DNA of 64,000 bases, taken from positions 1 to 64,000 of the forward strand of contig NZ_JAGGKI010000006.1 of assembly GCF_017873605.1 (NCBI RefSeq), written 5' to 3'. Origin of the DNA: Paenibacillus lactis. GTDB lineage: Bacteria > Bacillota > Bacilli > Paenibacillales > Paenibacillaceae. Positions 53,978 through 62,637 of this stretch are shown here, one piece after another (the stretch's first letter is position 1; the number at the start of each line of letters is the position of its first letter). The translations under genes were made by a program, and so were the position numbers. The notes under the pieces were generated by a model. The model saw only the letters and a program-made list of their open reading frames with translations. It ran no database searches and was not told the DNA's origin.

Positions 53978-54895
53978 CTATACCGATGACGTTCCGTGTT
54001 TACGTGTCTGCAGGCGGGAGCGGATGCCCCGCCACTGCATCAGGATAATCCCGAACAGAACCAGAATACTGCCCAGAATGGAGAAGCTCGTTACGTGTTC
54101 TCCGTACAACAGTGCCCCGAGCCCCAATGCGACCATCGGGGATATGAAGAGCCACGTCGATGGAAAGTAAGCATTCGTTGCTTTTAGCAGCCAGGCATAC
54201 AGGCTGTGCGCGAGCATGGAGCCGACGGCCATCAAGTACAAGATCGAACCGGCAGCCGGCCAGGATTGCAGCTGCTCCATCGTCACTTGCTCCGTGAACA
54301 ACGATAACAGGAGCAATGCGGCCCCTCCGTACAGCATCTGCACTGCATTTAGGGTGATCGGCGAGACCTCAGACAGATCAAAGGTCAGCTTGCGCGTTGC
54401 CAGGCTGCCGACAGCGTATGCGGCTTCGCCGATAAGAATCAGGATGCAGCTGAAGATCCATACGCCTTCATGCTCCAGCACCAGCTTCGGCATGATAAGC
54501 AGACAGACACCCATGAAGCCGATGATACAGCCTATGTAGTCGCTGCGGCTGCTTCGTTTTCCCAAGAATACGGCTTGGATGATCAGGATCATCATCGGTC
54601 CCGTGGCGGACAAAATAGCGGCGAGCCCTGAATCGACATGCTGCTCCGCCCAGTACAGCGTGGCGAAGGTCGTAAACGTGCTGGTCATCCCGATCAGGAT
54701 GAATTCCTTGCGCAGGAGCAGGCGCAGACTGGCTTTACGCTTCCAATGCATCCAGAGGAAGAGGAGCGCACCTGCGAGTAAAAATCGTAACCCCGCCGAG
54801 AAGAACGGCGGAAGTCCGGCCTCGACGCCGATCTTGATGACGAGAAATGTTGTGCTGAATATGGCGCACATCAGCAAATAGTTGAAAATAATCAT
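53978..54895 (-). CDS. EamA/DMT superfamily transporter
   Basis: About 305 residues from ATG 54895, which has AGGAGGAGG upstream; a longer frame to 55009 crosses the MocR operator and start. Ten hydrophobic segments form two EamA repeats, with the first beginning FSTTFLVIKIGVEAGLPPFFSAGLRFLLAG and the second IGEAAYAVGSLATRKL. Such proteins export amino acids or metabolites. It is divergent from a MocR regulator, a standard regulator-transporter pairing. Confidence 0.9.
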   Translation of the reverse strand: MIIFNYLLMCAIFSTTFLVIKIGVEAGLPPFFSAGLRFLLAGALLFLWMHWKRKASLRLLLRKEFILIGMTSTFTTFATLYWAEQHVDSGLAAILSATGPMMILIIQAVFLGKRSSRSDYIGCIIGFMGVCLLIMPKLVLEHEGVWIFSCILILIGEAAYAVGSLATRKLTFDLSEVSPITLNAVQMLYGGAALLLLSLFTEQVTMEQLQSWPAAGSILYLMAVGSMLAHSLYAWLLKATNAYFPSTWLFISPMVALGLGALLYGEHVTSFSILGSILVLFGIILMQWRGIRSRLQTRKHGTSSV

Positions 54896-54918
54896 GGTTC
54901 CTCCTCCTTTTTGTATAC

Positions 54919-54970
54919 TATAATAGGAAGCTAATAGAACAGATCGGCAAGGAATAGAACAGATTGCCAA
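54919..54970. promoter_or_regulatory. MocR operator: 18-bp direct repeats at 20-bp period, with TATAAT
   Basis: AATAGAACAGATCGGCAA (54933-54950) and AATAGAACAGATTGCCAA (54953-54970) match at 16 of 18 positions and are two helical turns apart. TATAAT at 54919-54924 is a -10 for the MocR gene, placing the repeats just downstream of its start point, while they lie upstream of the divergent transporter gene. This is the GabR/PdxR arrangement: autorepression plus activation of the target. Confidence 0.7.
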
Positions 54971-55003
54971 ACTACATTGCGATCGGAGAAGGAGAGGGTG
55001 CAG

Positions 55004-56443
55004 GTGCAATCGTCCTGGGAAGCAGGATCAGGAAAGCGGACGCTTCATCAGTCGGTTTATGACGTCATCATTCAGGGGATTCAATCCGGAAAGTGGGGGG
55101 AGCATGAGCGGCTCCCGTCTGTCCGGCAGTTGGCCGAGGAAATACAAGTGCACCGATTGACGGTCCTGAAGGCGTATCAACGGCTGCAGGATGAGGGCGT
55201 TGTTGTATCCAAGTACAAATCCGGTTATTTCGTGGCGCCGGCAAGCCAAGGACCGGCAGGAATCAATCGTAAGGAACAAGCATGGACATATCGTGCCAAA
55301 TCGCAGTATATCCATCGCAGCCGGTTGTCGGACATCCATCGCATCCCGGTGGAATATCAAATGTCGGAGGCGCTGATCAATCCCAATCTGCTGCCGAACG
55401 CCTTTTTGTCAAACCATGTGAAGCAAGTGTTTGATAAGTACCCGAGAGTTTTGAGCACTTATTCCTCGGTGAAGGGAGATCCGGAGCTGCGCGAAGAATT
55501 AACGCAGTATTTCATGCAAAAGCAAGGCATATCGCTGCATCCCGAGGAGCTGATGATCACGACGGGCTCGCAGCAAGCGATAGACTTGATATCCCGTGCA
55601 TTCGTGAAAAGCGGGGACACCATCTTGATCGAACGGCCGACGTACAGTCCGGCGATTGATGTGTTCGTCCAGCAAAACGTGAAGATCGTTCCAGTTGAGA
55701 TTACGCCAATGGGCTATGACCTTGACCGGCTCGACCAGCTTATGCGGGATGAGAAGCCTTCGTTGTTCTATATGAACCCTACCTTCCAGAACCCTACGGG
55801 TTACACGGTCCCCGTGCCTCAGCGGAAGCAGTTGGTCGAGATGGCCGAGCGATATGCGTGTATTCTGGTGGAGGACGAGGTGTACCATGATATGTATTTC
55901 GGCGCGATGCCGCCGGCGCCGATGTTCTACTATGATACCGAAGGCTACGTCATCCACATTCGCAGTTTTAGCAAATATGTTGCACCGGGGCTCCGGATCT
56001 CCGTGCTTGCCGCACGTCCCGAAATGATGCAGGCGATCGTTCCCGTCAAAGCGCTGTCCGATAACGGCACGCCGCTATTGACACAAAAAATATTTCAGCA
56101 GTACTTCTTCTCCAGCCGTCTTCAGAATCATGTGGCGAAGCTGCGCACGGCGCTGGAGCTGCGCAAGGAGAAAATGGAGGCGCTGCTTGCTCCGACCGGC
56201 TGGAAATGGAATAGTCCGGGCGGGGGCTTGAATCTGTGGGTGCAGCTGCCCGAGCCGTTATCGGCGGATGCACTGCTGCAGCGGTGCCTGCAAGCGTCCG
56301 TGGCCTTTGTGCCCGGCCGCATCTGCGACCCGCTTGATGCTATGGACTCGTGGATTCGGCTTAGCTATTCGTTTATCCCCGAGGACCGGATGGAGGAAGG
56401 AGTGGGACGTTTAATCGCCGCTGCTCATCGGGAGGTTATGTGA
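55004..56443 (+). CDS. MocR-type PLP-dependent transcriptional regulator (GntR-aminotransferase fusion)
   Basis: About 479 residues from GTG 55004 (AAGGAG 9 nt upstream); GTG 54998 or TTG 54977 are alternatives. The GntR winged helix (about 12-75) contains RLPSVRQLAEEIQVHRLTVLKAYQRL. An aminotransferase class I domain follows: TTGSQQAIDL, NPTFQNPTGYTVP, VEDEVYHDMYFG and the PLP lysine in SFSKYVAPGLR (about K324). MocR proteins sense amines or PLP through this domain. Its operator-like direct repeats lie just upstream and the target is probably the divergent EamA gene. Confidence 0.93.
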   Translation: MQSSWEAGSGKRTLHQSVYDVIIQGIQSGKWGEHERLPSVRQLAEEIQVHRLTVLKAYQRLQDEGVVVSKYKSGYFVAPASQGPAGINRKEQAWTYRAKSQYIHRSRLSDIHRIPVEYQMSEALINPNLLPNAFLSNHVKQVFDKYPRVLSTYSSVKGDPELREELTQYFMQKQGISLHPEELMITTGSQQAIDLISRAFVKSGDTILIERPTYSPAIDVFVQQNVKIVPVEITPMGYDLDRLDQLMRDEKPSLFYMNPTFQNPTGYTVPVPQRKQLVEMAERYACILVEDEVYHDMYFGAMPPAPMFYYDTEGYVIHIRSFSKYVAPGLRISVLAARPEMMQAIVPVKALSDNGTPLLTQKIFQQYFFSSRLQNHVAKLRTALELRKEKMEALLAPTGWKWNSPGGGLNLWVQLPEPLSADALLQRCLQASVAFVPGRICDPLDAMDSWIRLSYSFIPEDRMEEGVGRLIAAAHREVM

Positions 56444-57090
56444 TGAGGCATTTAAAATATGTTGTACTTGCCCTTCTAAGTGCAGTCATTTGCTTCGGAT
56501 TGTGGTCAACAGATAATGACGTTGCCGGTATTCCAGAAGACATCCAGCACTATGCAGAAGGTGCCGGACTTGAGGAATTTAGGAGATTGATCCTGGAGGA
56601 TCCGGCCGGCTATGGTTATAAAAATGAAGAAGAGGTCAATTCCGTAACGCTTGGGCCTGGATTTGAAGTTCATTTTTTTGATGCCAACAAGTTCGACCGT
56701 GTAACTGACAGTTTAATGGATCTCTCCAAGCCGACAGGCCAATATGAATTTATTGTATACTCTGGTGGTGCTGGAAAATCATTTCTAAGCATCGAGAGGC
56801 ATAATGCCGGCTTCAGGGTGGTAATGGCTGGGGGGGATGCTTCGAGACTGGATAAATCACTGGACATCATGAAGGGCTCTCTTTCTGTAAATCACGAAAC
56901 CACGAGTCCGGCATTAATTAAAGACGGTAACGTCAGGTTTCTTGTGGCCCATATCAACGGGAAAGAAGTAAATGTTCCGGACATACCTGCAGAAAAAAGC
57001 GCTATATTGGGCGGTATGAACAACAATCAAGTATGGGATTCCGAGAAAACGATCAAGTTCCTGAAACAAGCCCGGGCGCAAGTAAGATGA
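56443..57090 (+). CDS. Unknown protein with N-terminal membrane anchor
   Basis: A 215-residue protein from ATG 56443, 7 nt after GGAGG and overlapping the MocR stop by one base, so it is in the same transcript. Residues about 5-20 (KYVVLALLSAVICFGLW) are a signal peptide or anchor; the rest is soluble and probably extracytoplasmic. No family motif was recognised. Coupling to the MocR gene may be incidental. Confidence 0.7.
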   Translation: MRHLKYVVLALLSAVICFGLWSTDNDVAGIPEDIQHYAEGAGLEEFRRLILEDPAGYGYKNEEEVNSVTLGPGFEVHFFDANKFDRVTDSLMDLSKPTGQYEFIVYSGGAGKSFLSIERHNAGFRVVMAGGDASRLDKSLDIMKGSLSVNHETTSPALIKDGNVRFLVAHINGKEVNVPDIPAEKSAILGGMNNNQVWDSEKTIKFLKQARAQVR

Positions 57091-57183
57091 TGATAAAGAA
57101 AGCAGACCCACCGCTTTTCAAGGACAGTTTATCTTCTAAGTTTGTAGTAAAATACAGTGAAGTTCGCTTGGCAGATGGTAGGA

Positions 57184-57735
57184 TTATTTTTCGAATGGAA
57201 TGTTAGGTAACGGCTTAATATGCTCTGCTGCTATACGAAACTGGTTGTAAAAATCATTAGAATTCTCGTAATTTCTCGGTAAATTAATAGAGAATAAATG
57301 GATATGTTTCGCCACTTTCAAATGTATTTCTGATTCCAATCCGTCTCTATCTTCAATGCAGCTTCTTACAATGGATGCAAAAGTATATTTAAATGCGGAA
57401 AAATCGTTCTTAAGAACTTCTAATCCCAAAAAACTATGAGCGTTATCCTCTAACAAATCAAGTCGATCGTTCACAAAAATAACGGTTGTATACACGTCTA
57501 ACATCTTAATAGCAATCTCATCTGCTTTAGCGCCAGAAGTTTGAGCAAGCATCTTATCTAACGTTTGTACACTCGATACGAAACTGGCATAATAACTCGA
57601 CGTCACTTCGATTCTTTTTTTAGCATTACTGTTGATGATCAGAAGGACGATAGATAAAAAGATAATGAATACGGCAACAATTATGATGATTTTAGAATGT
57701 TTTTTTCTTCGATAAGCTAACATGCGCTCCTTCAA
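57184..57735 (-). CDS. Unknown membrane-anchored protein, AT-rich gene
   Basis: About 183 residues from TTG 57735 (AAGGAG 11 nt upstream); ATG 57723 is the alternative but its AAGGAG is only 3 nt away. One membrane segment (about 15-34, KIIIIVAVFIIFLSIVLLII) precedes a mostly helical soluble domain. No family was recognised. The gene and its flanks are visibly richer in A and T than neighbours, which suggests a different history. Confidence 0.65.
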   Translation of the reverse strand: MKERMLAYRRKKHSKIIIIVAVFIIFLSIVLLIINSNAKKRIEVTSSYYASFVSSVQTLDKMLAQTSGAKADEIAIKMLDVYTTVIFVNDRLDLLEDNAHSFLGLEVLKNDFSAFKYTFASIVRSCIEDRDGLESEIHLKVAKHIHLFSINLPRNYENSNDFYNQFRIAAEHIKPLPNIPFEK

Positions 57736-57987
57736 TTACAAATGGTCTCCTTCTTTTGAACTCTTTATTTATAGTCAAAGAGTCATTACTTCTTGATGAT
57801 ACTCTTCATTGTTTAATCAGTGCGGAATTTTTTCGTTCAGGATTCCTCTCTTAAAAACAACAGATGTAAGGGTATCACATTGAACGAGGTTTTTTCTATA
57901 CACAATTACTACCAGTATATGGTCTTTGAAATATAATAGATTTTAAACCTTGGTAGCCGAAATGTCCCATCGATTGTTCCGAAGCGG

Positions 57988-58014
57988 TGTCACAAAAATC
58001 GCTCCCTCCTCGTT
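57988..58014 (+). promoter_or_regulatory. ECF41-type promoter before the FAD oxidoreductase gene
   Basis: TGTCACA (57988-57994), 16 bp and CGTT (58011-58014). The published ECF41 promoter is TGTCACA near -35 and CGTC near -10 with about this spacing, so only the last -10 base differs. The sigma factor gene two positions downstream belongs to the same group, so this is its likely target. Confidence 0.8.
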
Positions 58015-58052
58015 ACATATGCAAATACGCGCTGATAAGGGAGATGGGGTAT

Positions 58053-59243
58053 ATGAAAAATCTGACTTGTATCGTTGTAGGCGGCGGCTTTGCCGGCATT
58101 CACGCACTCAAAGCGATTCACAAAGCCCATGCGGAACTATCAAACGGAGGGAAGCTCCGACTCATTTTGCTGGATAAAGCGCCTGCGCATGTCCGCAAGG
58201 TGCTGCTGTTCCGTCCGGCAGCTACCGGGGAGCCGATACACGTGCCGTGGGAGCGGATCGTCCCTGAGGGAACGGAGGTATTGCAAGGAGCCGTGACGGG
58301 CATCGATAAAGACCATAAATCGCTTCGTTATCAGGATCGGGCGGGGATCAGCCATTCACTCGATTATGATGTCCTCGTCGTATCCGTTGGCAGCATTGTC
58401 CGGATGCCGAATCCGGAGCAAGGAGGATATGCGCTGACCGGACCGAATGCAGCAGCGCGCATCCGGGAGCAATGGATGGCCAACCTGAAGCTTGCCGCCA
58501 CGATGGCGGATGGAGCAGAGAAGCTTCGTCTGATGAGTGCAGCGGTAGCGGGAGCCGGAATCACCGGAATTGAGACCTCGGCGGAGCTGGCGTTCGCCAT
58601 GAGAAAGGAAGCTGCGGCACTTCGGCTCGATCCTCACAACATCCGCGTCCATTTGCTGAATACCCAGGAACGACTGTTTATGGAGGGACCAGCAAAGGTG
58701 GGTCATCGGCTAGAGCGCTATTTGCAAAACCTAGGGATTATGCTTCATCACCGGACAAGAGCGATGAGTGAGGAACAGGGCCGCTTGCGGTTATCTGACG
58801 GGGATTCGCTGCCGGTCGGATTTACCGTGTGGACGCTTGGGCTTGCTCCGAATCCAATCGCTCGCAGCCTGGGGCTTCCCCTGACCGGGGACGGCCGAAT
58901 CATCGTGGATGAAAGCTACCGTGTTCAGGGGGCACCCGGCGTGTACAGTATTGGCGATTGTGCCCATATCGTAGATCCCGTTACCGGCGAAGCAGATCGG
59001 ATGACATGCAAGGAGGCCATTCCACAGGCAACCCGGTTAGGCAGAATCATCAAGGCTGATTTATCCGGGCAGGGCGCAAACGCCGAGAGGCATCGCGGCG
59101 TTTCGCAAGGCTACACGGTCGGGCTCGGCCCCGGTCACGGATTGGTATGGAGCCGGAGCTGGGGAATCGATATCATGATCACCGGCAAGCTCGCTTACAA
59201 AGTGAAGACGTTCATGTGGAATCATGCCAGCATGGTTCGTTAA
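58053..59243 (+). CDS. FAD-dependent pyridine nucleotide-disulfide oxidoreductase (NDH-2-like)
   Basis: About 396 residues from ATG 58053, 9 nt after AAGGGAG; an ATG at 57987 overlaps the ECF41 promoter and is rejected. The FAD motif VVGGGFAGIHALK is at the N terminus, the second dinucleotide motif is VAGAGITGIETSAELA, and YSIGDCAHI is the C-terminal FAD-binding block. No redox-active Cys pair is visible, as in type II NADH dehydrogenase-like proteins. It lies in one operon with an ECF41 sigma factor, where an oxidoreductase is a typical target. Confidence 0.88.
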   Translation: MKNLTCIVVGGGFAGIHALKAIHKAHAELSNGGKLRLILLDKAPAHVRKVLLFRPAATGEPIHVPWERIVPEGTEVLQGAVTGIDKDHKSLRYQDRAGISHSLDYDVLVVSVGSIVRMPNPEQGGYALTGPNAAARIREQWMANLKLAATMADGAEKLRLMSAAVAGAGITGIETSAELAFAMRKEAAALRLDPHNIRVHLLNTQERLFMEGPAKVGHRLERYLQNLGIMLHHRTRAMSEEQGRLRLSDGDSLPVGFTVWTLGLAPNPIARSLGLPLTGDGRIIVDESYRVQGAPGVYSIGDCAHIVDPVTGEADRMTCKEAIPQATRLGRIIKADLSGQGANAERHRGVSQGYTVGLGPGHGLVWSRSWGIDIMITGKLAYKVKTFMWNHASMVR

Positions 59244-59283
59244 CCGACAGCGACTATAACAATCTAAAGGAATGAGGATACCC

Positions 59284-60159
59284 GTGGGAGAGCTGTATAA
59301 GCAATATAGAAACCTGTTGTTTCACCTCGCATACCAAATGACAGGCACCGTCTCCGACGCGGAGGACGCTGTTCAAGATGTGTTCGTCAAGGTCCAGAGC
59401 CTGCCGATGGATCAGATTAAGGAACCGAAGGCCTATTTGTGCAAAATGGTAACGAACCGCTGTCTCGATCATCTGAAATCGGCTAGGCAGCGACGGGAGG
59501 AATACTTCGGTCCGTGGCTTCCCGAGCCGGTTCCGAGTGCGTTCGGCGACAGCTATGAGGCGGTTGAGAATCAAGATCTGCTGTCCTATGCCATGCTCGT
59601 TCTGCTGGAACGGCTCTCGCCCGCTGAACGTGCCGTTTTCGTTCTTCGGGAGGCGCTAGGCTTCGACTACACTGAAATTGCGGAGCTTGTGGAGAAGAGT
59701 GAAACGAATTGCCGCAAGCTGATGAGCAGAGCCCGTGGCAAGATGGGGATCACGGAGGATGATCTGATCGGCGTGGGAACTGTGGCGGAGGAGTGGGTGA
59801 ATGGCTTCTTTGCGGCATTATCGGCCGGGAATGCCGAGCATGTACTAAGCTTGCTTGCGGAAGATGCTGTTCTCATCTCGGATGGCGGAGGCAAGGTCAT
59901 CGCCGCTGCTCGACCGGTCGAATCGAGAGAGAAGGTCGCCCGCTTCCTGCTGGGGATTCTTCACAATGCACAGCTGGAAGATGGCGATTCGCTGTTAATC
60001 GAGATCAATGAGCTGAATGGTCAAACCGGCGTCGTGTTCTATCATCAAGGGGTCATAACCGGAGTTGTTTTTGTGAATGTGAAGGATGGATTGATTCAAG
60101 AAATCTATATTGTGCGAAATCCGGATAAGCTTCAAGGACTGATTCCACCGAAGTTATAA
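59284..60159 (+). CDS. ECF41-group RNA polymerase sigma factor with SnoaL-like C-terminal domain
   Basis: About 291 residues from GTG 59284 (GAGG 6 nt upstream); ATG 59272 is too close to AAAGGA. Sigma region 2 (YQMTGTVSDAEDAVQDVF) and region 4 (LSPAERAVFVLREALGFDYTEIAELVEKSETNCRKLMSRAR) are followed by a 120-residue SnoaL/NTF2-like extension. DGGGK (about 200-204) and NPDKL (about 279-283) are the two conserved ECF41 extension motifs, which control sigma activity without an anti-sigma factor. It lies 40 bp after its probable oxidoreductase target. Confidence 0.92.
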   Translation: MGELYKQYRNLLFHLAYQMTGTVSDAEDAVQDVFVKVQSLPMDQIKEPKAYLCKMVTNRCLDHLKSARQRREEYFGPWLPEPVPSAFGDSYEAVENQDLLSYAMLVLLERLSPAERAVFVLREALGFDYTEIAELVEKSETNCRKLMSRARGKMGITEDDLIGVGTVAEEWVNGFFAALSAGNAEHVLSLLAEDAVLISDGGGKVIAAARPVESREKVARFLLGILHNAQLEDGDSLLIEINELNGQTGVVFYHQGVITGVVFVNVKDGLIQEIYIVRNPDKLQGLIPPKL

Positions 60160-60192
60160 TCAACCCGCCGCTACAATAGGGGTTAACATAAG

Positions 60193-60224
60193 CAGCCTGT
60201 CTCTGATGGGAGAGGCTGTTTTTT
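60193..60224 (+). terminator. Intrinsic terminator after the sigma factor gene
   Basis: CAGCCT...CTC / GAG...AGGCTG with a small bulge and 6-nt loop is followed by six T. The remaining bases to 60492 hold no convincing gene or other element. Confidence 0.85.
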
Positions 60225-60492
60225 ATTTGGCGCTCCTTATACCAAATGGTTCTATATAAATGAATCCGTTCTTTTTTACTTGATAAGGACCCATTTTTAT
60301 CGGGTTCGTGCTGGATGTTTCCTTAAAGCTATCGAATGAGCGTTTCATGAAGGAAGGGTGAATCTGGATTCGCTTTCCATATTGCAGGGTAATAGTTCTC
60401 GGATGCCTAGTTATTCTGCTACCTAGTTGACGCACCCATGTTTAATAGTGGCAGATATTCGTACCAACTATAAACCAGGAGGTTCGAGACGC

Positions 60493-62550
60493 ATGAAGGA
60501 TTCCAATTCGAACAACAGCAGCAAGAAGACGATCAAGGACCAGCAGCTGGCTCAATTTACGGTGGATAATGATGGCAAAGGCTTGACCACCAACCAAGGG
60601 CTTCGGGTATCCGAGGACGAGCATTCGCTGAAAGCGGGGGTTCGCGGGCCGACCCTTATGGAGGATTTCCACTTCCGGGAGAAGATGACCCATTTTGACC
60701 ATGAAAGGATTCCTGAACGTATCGTCCACGCCCGGGGCTTCGGAGCTCACGGCTTTTTCCAGGTGTACGAATCCATGAGGGCGTTTACCCGGGCGAAGTT
60801 TCTGCAGGACCCATCAACGGTTACGCCGGTGTTCGTCCGTTTCTCCACGGTTGCGGGGTCCAGAGGCTCAGCGGACACGGTCAGGGATGTAAGGGGCTTT
60901 GCGACCAAGTTTTACACGGAGGAAGGCAATTACGATCTTGTCGGCAACAACATGCCGGTGTTCTTCATTCAGGATGCAATGAAGTTTCCCGATTTCGTTC
61001 ATGCCGTGAAGCCGGAGCCGCACAACGAAATTCCGCAGGCCCAGTCCGCGCACGATACTTTTTGGGATTTCGTGGCCAATAATACCGAGAGCGTGCATAT
61101 GGTGATGTGGGCAATGTCCGACCGGGCGCTGCCGAGAAGCTTTCGGATGATGGAGGGCTTCGGTGTACATACATTCCGGTTTGTGAATGAGGAAGGCAGA
61201 GCCCATTTTGTGAAATTCCACTGGAAGCCGGTGCTTGGCACCCATTCCTTAGTTTGGGATGAAACGCAGAAGATTGCGGGTAAGGATCCGGATTTCAACC
61301 GCCGCGATCTGTGGGAAGCGATCGAATCGGGGAACTTTCCGGAGTATGAGCTTGGCGTGCAGATGATTCCGGAGGAAGATGAATTCCGTTTTGACTTCGA
61401 CATTCTGGATCCTACGAAAATATGGCCGGAGGAGCTCGTCCCGGTGCGGCTTATCGGAAAAATGACGCTGAACCGCAATACCGATAACTTCTTCGCCGAG
61501 ACCGAGCAAATCGCCTTCCATCCCGGACATGTCGTGCCGGGGATTGATTTCACCAACGACCCGCTGCTGCAAGGCCGGCTGTTCTCCTATACGGATACGC
61601 AGCTGTCCCGTCTCGGCGGACCGAACTTTCACGAGATACCGATCAATCGCCCGGTTGCGCCGGTCCACAATAACCAGCGTGACGGCATGCATCGCATGAC
61701 GATAAATAAAGGGCCTGTCAGCTATCATAAGAACGGAATCGCCGGCAATACGCCGGCACCGGTGCCCGGAGAGCAGGGCGGTTATGAACATTATACCGAG
61801 AAGGTAGAGGGACGGAAGGTAAGAGAGCGAAGCGACAGCTTCAAGGATCATTTCAGCCAGGCGTCCATGTTCTGGAACAGCATGTCCGAAGTCGAGAAGC
61901 AGCATATCGTCTCCGCGTTCCAGTTCGAGCTCGGCAAGGTGCAGCGGAAAGAAATTCGTCAGCAGGTTGTAGACGTGTTCGCGAACGTGGACAGCGAGCT
62001 AGCCACTCGCATATCGGAAGGCATCGGCACGATTCCGCCGCAGAAGAGCGGTTCCGCTTCCAGCTTGGCCTCGCCCGCTTTGAGCATGATGAATACCGTG
62101 AAGCTGCCGCTTACCCGTAAAGTTGCAGTACTTGCCGGCAACGGATATTCGGACGAGCTGCCGTTCGTGCTCACCCAGCTGCAGCAGGCAGGCGTCATAA
62201 CGGAAATCGTGAGCGCCAAGCTCGGCATGATTCGCGGCAAAACCAGCGGCGAGCTTGAAGTGAAGCACTCCCTGCTCGGAGCCGATTCGGTCTTATTCGA
62301 TGCGGTGCTCGTTTCGGGCGGGACACTCAGCGTATCCGAGCTTCTGAGCGAGCCGAAGGTTCTTGACTTCGTGAGAGAGGCCTATCAGCATTACAAGCCG
62401 ATTGCAGCGATCGACGAGGGCGTCAATTTACTGCCTTCGGCCAGCGGCGAAGGCATCGTTACAGCCCGCGAGGGCGACGACCTGAAATCATTCGGGCACA
62501 GTTTCATTGAAGCCATTGCAGCTCACCGGCATTGGTCAAGAATCGTTTAG
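60493..62550 (+). CDS. katE: Large-subunit catalase (HPII/KatE type)
   Basis: A 685-residue haem catalase from ATG 60493, 9 nt after AGGAGG. The active-site His is H86 (RGFGAHGFFQ), with GNNMPVFFIQDA and the haem-ligand Tyr region RLFSYTDTQLSRLG. After the core (about 1-515), a C-terminal flavodoxin/DJ-1-like domain (about 545-685, RKVAVLAGNGYSDELPFVL) marks the large clade 2 catalases. It removes hydrogen peroxide. No PerR or sigma-B site was convincingly seen upstream. Confidence 0.95.
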   Translation: MKDSNSNNSSKKTIKDQQLAQFTVDNDGKGLTTNQGLRVSEDEHSLKAGVRGPTLMEDFHFREKMTHFDHERIPERIVHARGFGAHGFFQVYESMRAFTRAKFLQDPSTVTPVFVRFSTVAGSRGSADTVRDVRGFATKFYTEEGNYDLVGNNMPVFFIQDAMKFPDFVHAVKPEPHNEIPQAQSAHDTFWDFVANNTESVHMVMWAMSDRALPRSFRMMEGFGVHTFRFVNEEGRAHFVKFHWKPVLGTHSLVWDETQKIAGKDPDFNRRDLWEAIESGNFPEYELGVQMIPEEDEFRFDFDILDPTKIWPEELVPVRLIGKMTLNRNTDNFFAETEQIAFHPGHVVPGIDFTNDPLLQGRLFSYTDTQLSRLGGPNFHEIPINRPVAPVHNNQRDGMHRMTINKGPVSYHKNGIAGNTPAPVPGEQGGYEHYTEKVEGRKVRERSDSFKDHFSQASMFWNSMSEVEKQHIVSAFQFELGKVQRKEIRQQVVDVFANVDSELATRISEGIGTIPPQKSGSASSLASPALSMMNTVKLPLTRKVAVLAGNGYSDELPFVLTQLQQAGVITEIVSAKLGMIRGKTSGELEVKHSLLGADSVLFDAVLVSGGTLSVSELLSEPKVLDFVREAYQHYKPIAAIDEGVNLLPSASGEGIVTAREGDDLKSFGHSFIEAIAAHRHWSRIV

Positions 62551-62637
62551 AACTTAAGCGATGATTAGGTATCGCGCGAACCCGGAACACCCTGTAGAAT
62601 ACAAGGTATATATCGGATTACGGGGGAGTGAGGTGCC

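Noticed and set aside
57987..58052. N-terminal extension of the FAD oxidoreductase from ATG 57987
   Set aside because: The extension covers the TGTCACA/CGTT promoter and has no ribosome site; ATG 58053 has AAGGGAG upstream and directly begins the FAD motif.
60223..60435. 70-residue minus-strand frame between the sigma factor and catalase genes
   Set aside because: It begins with GTG without a ribosome site, and its composition is not convincing.
60425..60492. Sigma-B or PerR site for the catalase
   Set aside because: TTGACG and GTTTAA fragments are present but spacing and partner motifs do not fit either consensus.
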